From: Tillus elongatus
Lineage: Eukaryota > Arthropoda > Insecta > Coleoptera > Cleridae
DNA: 64,000 nt
Direction of reading: 5' to 3'
Assembly: GCA_964006375.1 (NCBI GenBank)
Contig: OZ023267.1
Span: forward strand, 83,330,906-83,394,905
Position 1 is the first letter of the stretch; every line of letters begins with the position of its first letter. Below are positions 56,933-64,000 of this stretch, one piece after another. The notes below the pieces were generated by a model. The model was not told the origin of the DNA and did no database searches. It saw only the letters and a list, made by a program, of their open reading frames with translations. Both the position numbers and the translations under genes were made by a program.

Positions 56933-57121
56933 CAATATATCCATCAAATTTCATTAAAATAACTTTGTAATTTTCGGAGAAAATATTTTTTTCGAAAGAA
57001 AACTCAAAATTTTCTCGGAAAACCTTGTCGGATTGTCCTGGCTAACGAACTCATCCAAGCCAGTAATAAAAGAAAGGTACTGCAGAGTTTCATCAAAATT
57101 ATTTTTCGAGTTATCGGTTGG

Positions 57122-57255
<134 letters not shown>

Positions 57256-57383
57256 ATATAAAAATTGAAACTGACCCCGGATATGGGTTCTAGGGGTCCT
57301 AGTTCGCGCTCATAATTTTTTTTTTGCAAAGTCTTATCATCGATACCTCTCTATTAGTGAATTTTTTTAAATAAAAATTCACT

Positions 57384-58680
57384 AAAAGCGGGACGAACCT
57401 ACGTAAGTGGCACAAAAACGATCTGGAATTTGCTAATTACGTAAAAGAAAACGAAACAAACAATAATGTACAGTTGTTCCCAAAAGTTTTTGGTTTGTTT
57501 TGCGATACATTGAGCGACACTATATGTGAATTTCTCCTCGATAATTGCATTGATCGAAAAGAATTACATTCCTATGAAACAAAATGTTTTACAAGGTGTA
57601 AGTAGAATTTTTGATCCTTTATGTATATTTGGACCATTTACAATAAAAGCAATGATTTTAATGCAAGATTTATGAAAGCTGAAGATTGATTGGGATATCG
57701 AGTTACCCTCCTTACTTCATGTGATATGGAAAAAATGGTGTAGTGATTTAAGAAATCTGACTTCCGTTGCGATTCCTAAAAAACATTATTTTAAATACTG
57801 CTTCTACGTTACAGATGCATATTTTCTGCGATTCCAGCAAAAGTGCATATGGTGCTGTGGCATACGTCCGCGAAAAATCAAACGACAACGTAACTATACA
57901 ATTTTTAATTGCGAAAAATCGTGTCGCGCCCTTAAAAACAAACGAATCCAATGATTTATCACTGCCAAAGCTTGAGTTAACGGCATCCCTGTGCGCGTCT
58001 CGGTTAAAATACCATGTTGTTAAAATTGTGAATTTAAAATTCTAATGTGTAAATATATGGAGTGATTCTAAAATATCGTTATATAGGATCGCCGGTGATG
58101 CCGCGAAATGGAAATCGTACGTGTATAACCGAGTGCCCGAAATACAGACATCAACAAAAAACTCTCTTTGGCGACATTGTGCCGGAATTTTAAATCCAGC
58201 TGATTTATTAATGCGAGGTGTCCGCGCAAATAAACTTTTAAAATCTGAAAGCTGGCTTTACAGACCTTAATTTTTAACGCGAGCTGACTATGACTCAGGC
58301 TCATATAGGGATAATGATGACACTGATATGTTTTTAAGTGAACTCGAACCTTTTACTACTAATTTAAGTGTAACATATTATCAAAATTCAATATTGGTAC
58401 CAAGATTTCCAATATACAATTATGAACGACTATAAAAATGCATATGTGTTACGTGAAACGTGATTTTGGGAAAAATAAACCTTCACTTTTAACGTTGACT
58501 AGTGAAGAACTGCACGAAGCCGAGGCTTGCTGGATTAAAGTTACCCAAAGAAGTGCTTTTGGTCAAGAAATTAAAAAACTGAAACGTGATAATACTGCTG
58601 ATAAAAATTCATTAATTTTTAAGTTCTCGACCTTCGTTGATGAAGCAGGAATATTGCGAATAAGGACTCAACTTCAAGAA
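57384..58680 (+). pseudogene. BEL-2 RT end and RNase H (decayed)
   Basis: Motifs in order: SGTNLRKWHKNDLEF, a RIFDPL/GPFTIKA-like segment near 57620 in shifted frames, MHIFCDSSKSAYGAVAYVRE and LIAKNRVAPLK (RNase H, 57800-57950), LSLPKLELTASLCASRL, NIWSDSKISLYRIA, CAGILNPADLLMRG, and LHEAEACWIKVTQRSAF and FVDEAGILRIRTQL at 58510-58680, which correspond to LDTEGILRVGGRLR in BEL-1. Many stops and frameshifts. Confidence 0.8.
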
Positions 58681-59760
58681 TGAACTTCCACATGACATTG
58701 TGAACCCGATTGTTTTACCAAAGTCATCTCCGTTAATCGAAAAGTTACTTTGGAAAACTCACAATAGTTGTTATCACAGTGGAATTAATCTAACGCTAGC
58801 TGAAATTAGAAAAGAATTTTGGATAATAAGAGCCTGACAGAAAATTAAATCGATACTTAAAAAATGTGTCATATGTAAGAAATTACGCTGTAAACCTGGC
58901 CAAGAAATTTTTGCACCTGTACCGAAGACAAGAATTTTAATGTCTAGACCATTTGAACATACCGGTGTGGATTTCGCTGGACCATTATATGTGTTGGATG
59001 GAAATAACATGAAACGAAAGTCTTATCTAATGCTTTTAACATGTGCTGTAACTAGATCTGTTCATTTCGAGCTAGTTTTTGACATATCTGCAGAAAGCTG
59101 CATAAGAGCTTTAAGAAAATTTATAGCACAGATAGGGATACCTAACACTTTCTACTCTGACAACGCTAAAGCATTCAAACGGACAGCATAAGAACTCATA
59201 AAACTTCATGAATTGCCATCTGAAACGATTTCTAATCTTTCATTGAATAAGCGAATTTCGTGGAACTTTATAATTGAAAGAGCAGCCTGGTGGGGCAGTT
59301 TTTGGGAACGCATGATTAAAACCGTCAAGGATTGTTTCAAGTTTGCCTTAGGAAGTCGTCAATGCAGATGAACTTCAAACAATTTTAGCAGAAATTGAGG
59401 CAACAGTCAATTCAAGGCCGCTGACCTACATTGACAATGATAAGGATAATTTATCAACACTAAGTCCTTCAAATATTTTATTAGGTAATCAACGCCAGTG
59501 TCTAATACCTGATCCTAACATTAATATTAATTGAGAAACAATTATTCTAAAATGGCGAGAACTCCAGCGAGTACTATCAAAATTTTGGAAGAAATGGTCA
59601 ACCGACTATTGACAACAGCTAAGAAACGCTTATGTAAACATGAACAGCTGTTTATCAACGTATAAAAGATTCAAGGTGAATGACATCGCTTTGTTGTACA
59701 ATCAATACGCACCATGGTTAGTGTGGAAGATGGTGCGAATTAGCCAAGTAAGCCAACTAG
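58681..59760 (+). pseudogene. BEL-2 integrase (decayed)
   Basis: HHCC region with HNSCYHSGI and CVICKKLRC; core TGVDFAGPLYV (first Asp, about 58960), FYSDNAKAFK (second Asp, about 59155) and WWGSFWERMIKTVK (Glu, about 59290); then TVNSRPLTYIDND and LSPSNILLGNQ. The frame is lost near 58835, 59190 and 59370. The coding end is about 59760; no 3' LTR was identified beyond it. Confidence 0.82.
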
Positions 59761-60724
59761 CTATTATTAGTAAGGTATCTTATTAAAAGTAATTCTTTAA
59801 ATTTAAACGGCTCTGGGAGACCGGTTTTAGAGGAACCAGTTAGTGATTATTCGAGGAAGTTTCTATTTTCTATGGAGCTAGAAAATTATAATTTGGTATA
59901 GATATGTGTAAATACTGTAAAATTGTGTTACAAATTTCATTAGTCACAAAAGTTTTCTAGAAAAAAATTAATTATATATAAAGGGAATGTACCTGCCAAA
60001 TCATAAGTATGGCAGGTATTTTGCTTTTAACTGCTTCGATGGTTTTGTTTTTTAGTCAACCCAATCGAACTAGTTTTTGCAGCCAAACAACAAACAAGGT
60101 TTTTTAAATCCAACTTGTAGTTATCTGCGAAGCTCATTATGTTATTAGTAAATTTTCTTAAAAAAAATCACTCATGAGGAGATCCCGACTTGAATTTTGA
60201 AAAAATTTCTTCAAATGAGCGCTAATGAGGCCCCCCAGAACACATATCCGGGGTCATCTCCGGCATCATTTAGGCAAATAACTTGAATCTAATACGGGCT
60301 ATGGAAATAAAATGTCTCAAGAAGGATGTTTTACAAACCCTGAAGTCTTAGTTTCAACCGTCATTGTCCTTCATTTTACTAAAATATTTCCCGAAAATTC
60401 ATTTCAAATAGACCCTTTCTCTGATGCTTGGCAGTAGCCTTAGCTATAGAGTTTATCGTTTAATGGTATATAATTTTTGTCGAATTTTCGTAAAAAATCA
60501 ATAAAGCTCAATATATCCTGTATTATACCAGATATGAAAAAAATTTGTATATATTAATTATAGGGTGTTTTGAGCTACATTTTAAAATAATATTTCCACA
60601 ATCACAGGTGGCCCATAAGTCGTTGGTGATACAAATTTCCTTTTTTTTTTTTTTAATCAAATACGCCTTATGTTGCATTTTTGCATTTTCCATCGAAATA
60701 TAATTCATGTTTGTAAGAAAAGAA
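59761..60724. repeat. Repeat mosaic with an inverted 3' module
   Basis: 59930-60150 is duplicated at 61735-61975 (shared GCCAAAT, GGCAGGTATTTT/GTAGGTATTTT, AATCGAACTAGTTTTTGCA and GAAGCTCATT). 60150-60265, on the minus strand, is the 3' module of the microsatellite-bearing repeat (ACCCCGGATATGTGTTCTGG, GCGCTCATTTGAAGAAATTT). The remainder is AT-rich with nothing recognised. Confidence 0.6.
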
Positions 60725-61047
60725 ATTCTGGACGCAGCAAGTGCGTTATGGTAGCGAATTTTGATCAAATGCTTCATATTTGAACAGCTCAATTTGCTAT
60801 TAACCTATAAGGTTGACCAAGAAACGAGTTTTTTCGGGAACACTTTAAGTTTACTTTTGGAAATTTTTGTACATCTTCACACAATAAAGTTATTTTGATG
60901 AAACATGGCACATTGTTTTTACTATATAGGTTATACTGGTAACCAAATTTGATGCCTGCTTTCATTAAAAAAACACATATTTGTTATTAAAAACATTTTA
61001 ATGAAATTCACTACCATAACGCACTTGCTGCGTCCAGAATTTTTTTT
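60725..61047. mobile_element. Short element bounded by inverted copies of the repeat terminus
   Basis: Left end CTGGACGCAGCAAGTGCGTT and right end its complement, with inverted identity over about 40 bp. About 320 bp, non-coding. The left half continues with a 5'-module segment (CAAATGCTTCATATTTGAAC). It looks like two 5' termini facing each other, either a MITE-like derivative or two truncated copies. Confidence 0.65.
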
Positions 61048-61240
61048 CTTTAATTTAGTACCCACGTTGCGTTTACATAGGTGTTACTATGGTTCAAGAT
61101 TGAAGATTCTAGCTTAATAGGAAATTGAGTTATCGGATTTCAAATATTTTGACAAAAATTCTCTACCATAATGTATTTGCTGTACTCAGACCTTTTTCAA
61201 CACTTATTTACTGTTGCTGTATCCACACTTTTTGGAAATG
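61048..61240 (-). repeat. Repeat 5' module, diverged copy
   Basis: Minus-strand reading resembles the 5' module: TACATTATGGTAGAGAATTT, then ATAACTCAATTTCCTATTAA. The same segment with flanks recurs at 61976-62520, showing a local duplication. Confidence 0.6.
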
Positions 61241-61734
61241 ATGAAAATATTGTAGCTGTCTAGGTAAGACTGACAAACAAGGCTACCTAAAATTCATTTT
61301 TGGAAAAATATTTTAAACAAATGAAATGGGGTAACAATTTAAACATAAACTGAAAATCTTGGTTCGCTGCTTTCTCGCAGGGGTTCCCCTATCCCTTCTG
61401 TATGTCTACAACCACCCTCAATGCATAAACAAGAACAAGGTAAGCAAGAAAAGTTTTTTGGGAACAACCCACAAGAAAGATATGGGACCTGCGGTGAATA
61501 TAGGGATTCTGGGCGGGATAAAGAGACTTTTAAGGAGGTAAAGCTGCAAAATGGGATAAAGGCAGCTTATAGAGGTCCAACTAAGCTGGTTTTTTCGCAC
61601 TCTCCGCTCACATTTCCTTTTTATCTCCTTCTCCGCCCAACACCCCTATTCACTCCTGGTCCCGTAACTGTCTTGGGGGCTGGTTGCAAGAAATATTTCT
61701 TGTTGTTTGTGCATCCAGAATGAGATCTAAGCAT
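61241..61734. other. Nothing recognised
   Basis: Slightly more GC-rich at 61360-61700, with overlapping open frames of 60-100 codons on both strands but no known motif. It separates the two copies of the local duplication. Confidence 0.4.
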
Positions 61735-62520
61735 GTTTCTGAATTTTTTTTCTAAAAAGCCCGTGTGCTAATCTGCAAATTTACCGAAAATTTAATTTTT
61801 ATTTACAAAACGAATATACCTGCCAAATTATATATGTGGTAGGTATTTTTTCTTATTGGTCGCTTGGCTGATCTGTTTTAGCCAGCTTAATCGAACCAGT
61901 TTTTGCAAACAAAATAACAAAAATGGTTTTCTAAAACAAATTTGTCATTGCCTGTGAAGCTCATTGTGATATTTAATCAATTTAGTACCCACGCTGATTT
62001 TATATAGATTTTAGTATGTATCAAAACTGTTGTGTGTGTGTGACTATGGCCAATCATTGACGTCAGGGAGCAGATTTACCTCACTATTCTGGAAATTTTG
62101 CCGAACCCCTGCCTTTCTGTAAGGAGGGTAGAAATCTTTAACGTGCTCAACGTCGCATGGACACGGGACCGACGGCTTTACGCCCCCTCCGAAGGGCGGA
62201 ACGTGCATAACTTGCTCAAATACAATGCCACAACCTCGGCTGATGTTAATTGTATGTACTGAAAAAGTGAAAGGAGTACCCTGGGATCGAACCCAGTACC
62301 CTTCGGTTCAGAGACACACGTTCTTACCACTGAACCACCGAGGCTCTTGTATCAAAACTGAAGATTCTAGTTTAATGGGAAATTGAATTATCACCATTTG
62401 GAATATTTTAACGAAAATTCGCTATCATAATGCACTTTCTGCACCTAAACTCTTTTCAACACTTATTTACTATTGCTGTATCCATACTGTTTGAAAATGA
62501 AATACATAAATATAAACAAT
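61735..62520. repeat. Second copy of the local duplication, carrying a SINE
   Basis: 61735-61975 matches 59930-60150. 61976-62029 plus 62361-62520 matches 61048-61240 (TTTAGTACCCACG, GAAGATTCTAG, CTTATTTACT and TTGCTGTATCCA are shared). The SINE at 62030-62347 interrupts it. Confidence 0.7.
62030..62347 (-). mobile_element. tRNA-derived SINE
   Basis: On the minus strand it starts AGAGCCTCGGTGGTTCAGTG, giving an A box (TGGTTCAGTGG), and GGTTCGATCCC as B box, i.e. internal RNA polymerase III promoter elements of a tRNA-like head (about 62275-62347). No matching 3' acceptor strand exists, so it is not a tRNA gene. The body contains GGCGTAAAGCCGTCGGTCCC, a conserved core seen in many invertebrate SINEs, and a (CA)n tail at about 62030-62040. 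A 13-bp TSD, TGTATCAAAACTG, flanks it at 62017-62029 and 62348-62360. Confidence 0.9.
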
Positions 62521-63354
62521 ACAAAAGTTTGAAATTAAAATTTTAATAATTTACGCTGAACATCTGTTTATAGGTAGGTATAGTTTAAACTACTGCATGA
62601 TATTCTGTAGTTTCATTTAACTCAAGTTTTCCACATACGAGATGAAGATTAAATAAAAAGTAAAAGTAAACAATAAGTACATTATTCTGAGATTCTAAGG
62701 TATTAGCGCCCAGCGGAGTCGATTTCGAGGGTATCTTGTTCTTCTTTGCTTATGACGCCTGTAAACAAAGAAGATAACCTAGAATTTGTCTCCCCCCCCC
62801 TGCTCTCAGTAGGCCAAATGACAAATGGGTAATTGGTGTTCTCATATTTAACTAGGAGAGCGAGATGGCTTTTAAATACCCTGAAGAATGGGAAGTTTAA
62901 TATTTATACATAATAAAACGTAGTTCTAGATTGCCTTTAAACAAATTGAATCACTTTCATTAAAAATTTTAATTATTACTATATATTTTTCTGATATCTT
63001 GAGCGTTTTGGCAAATGGCAACCCTGCTGATTGTTTATTGTGACATATTTTTGTAGCCTGTTCGTTTAAAGTTTGATTTGGAGCATTTGTTTGCAATAGC
63101 AGTGTAACCCTGATATATCTGTCTAAAATTATAGGCATCTATTCAGAGATCATTTTAGGTTATATCGTAAATTATTTATTTTTTATGTGGTTATAACTCA
63201 AAATTTACTGAACCGATTAAGTTCAAATTTGGTAGAGTACCACTTATATATCTACATGCATGTAAAGTTTAAGTTTCATACTTCTAGTAATTTAAAAGAT
63301 ATTGCGTTTTCAAACAGTTTTCGCATTTTTTTGTAAAAGTATTTGAGTGTCAAA
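62521..63354. other. AT-rich DNA, nothing recognised
   Basis: No gene recognised. A short C-run occurs near 62792. 63180-63300 (TTATAACTCAAAATTTACTG and following) resembles the style of the repeat modules but could not be aligned. Confidence 0.4.
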
Positions 63355-63577
<223 letters not shown>

Positions 63578-63614
63578 TACATCATCCATACGCACACAAA
63601 GTTGCAGCCTATAA

Positions 63615-63981
63615 TTCAATGATACTCCGCTTACTACTTACCTATCCAATGAAAATTTTCAAAAAGAACTTGATTTGATAAAACAAGTAGCGGTTAATAA
63701 TGGCTATAATCCAAATTTAATTAATAGTATAATAAAGAAAAAGAAATATATTTTAGCTTTACAACAAGTATTCCCGTCCACTAGAATAATCGAGAATAAA
63801 TTCACACCTTTGACTTACCTAAATAAGACTAGCGAAAAATTAAAACATCTACTTTCTAAATTTAGTATCAGGACAGCATATAAAACCGACAACTTGAGCA
63901 AATACACAAAAAATAATAAGTCGAGAGTTGAAAAATCTAATAAGTCTGAAGTATATAAACTCTCATGTGGTTCCTGTGACA
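63615..63981 (+). CDS. Penelope-like element protein, RT end and start of GIY-YIG (partial)
   Basis: An open frame from a stop at 63612 to the window end. It contains NENFQKELDLIKQVAVNNGY and NPNLINSIIKKKKY (the region after RT in PLEs), FTPLTYLNKTSEKLKHLLSK, FSIRTAYKTDNLSKYTKNNK and SEVYKLSCGSCDNIYI. VYKLSCGSC...YI is the GIY-like start of the endonuclease domain. Just where YIG should follow, the DNA turns into (AT)n (63982-64000). The start of the protein is missing. The frame is uninterrupted, so the copy may be fairly young, or the AT run may have broken it. Confidence 0.75.
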
Positions 63982-64000
63982 ATATATATATATATATATA
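63982..64000. repeat. (AT)n at the window edge
   Basis: AT repeat continuing past the window, starting at AATATATAT within the PLE endonuclease frame. Confidence 0.8.

Noticed and set aside
62275..62347. tRNA gene on the minus strand
   Set aside because: A and B boxes are present, but no 3' acceptor strand pairs with the 5' end; the tRNA-like part is the head of a SINE with its own TSD.

Overview
This window comes from a repeat-dominated invertebrate genome, most probably an arthropod or insect. The evidence is the mix of BEL/Pao, gypsy and copia LTR retrotransposons, non-LTR (LINE) elements, Penelope-like elements (PLEs) with GIY-YIG remnants, a tRNA-derived SINE, very long (GT)n and (AT)n microsatellites, and an AT-rich background. 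BEL/Pao elements are known only from animals. I found no bacterial features, no CRISPR array, no rRNA and no functional tRNA. No host gene is convincing; one GC-rich open frame at 23223-23596 might be a host or transposon exon.

Layout, left to right. 1-2190: 5' half of a Tx1/L1-like LINE (LINE-A, minus), cut off in its ORF1 by a 1.5 kb GT array. 4740-6060: a microsatellite-bearing repeat, then the decayed 3' half of a different LINE (minus). 7330-8225: inverted copies of a module carrying hammerhead-ribozyme motifs. 8280-10265: a decayed gypsy element (minus). 11421-17040: LINE-B (minus), almost full length but frameshifted, with another LINE's 3' end nested in it. 17463-18940: GA/GT array plus its flanking repeat. 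20560-24451: LINE RNase H remnant, a TIR element, a PLE remnant, the unexplained ORF and a long palindrome.

24452-44070 is a nested stack of at least five layers whose boundaries can be read directly. An old gypsy LTR contains a foldback DNA transposon (8-bp flank TTACGTAA). That contains a copia element (24564-42657, TSD TCTGG). Copia gag is split by a microsatellite-bearing repeat (about 25273-37483). The (AT)n of that repeat is split by a young gypsy element (26122-37264, two 2286-bp LTRs with only about four differences seen). 44071-47600 holds remnants of related gypsy elements. 48420-59760 is an old BEL element (BEL-2, plus), split by another copy of the same microsatellite-bearing repeat, which is itself split by a young BEL element (BEL-1, 50468-56932, minus, TSD CAATA). 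59761-64000: more repeat copies, a SINE with a 13-bp TSD, and a PLE open reading frame running off the window.

The genes do not form a host pathway. They are the gag, protease, reverse transcriptase, RNase H, integrase and endonuclease domains of separate retroelements. BEL-1 is closest to intact, with one in-frame stop. The young gypsy carries a 141-bp duplication inside RT and a 1-nt deletion in its protease. The observations most worth following are: the repeat family that always carries a microsatellite just after the same conserved motif; the hammerhead-like modules; and a CCHC zinc knuckle at the C-terminus of gypsy Pol, kept in two diverged copies.
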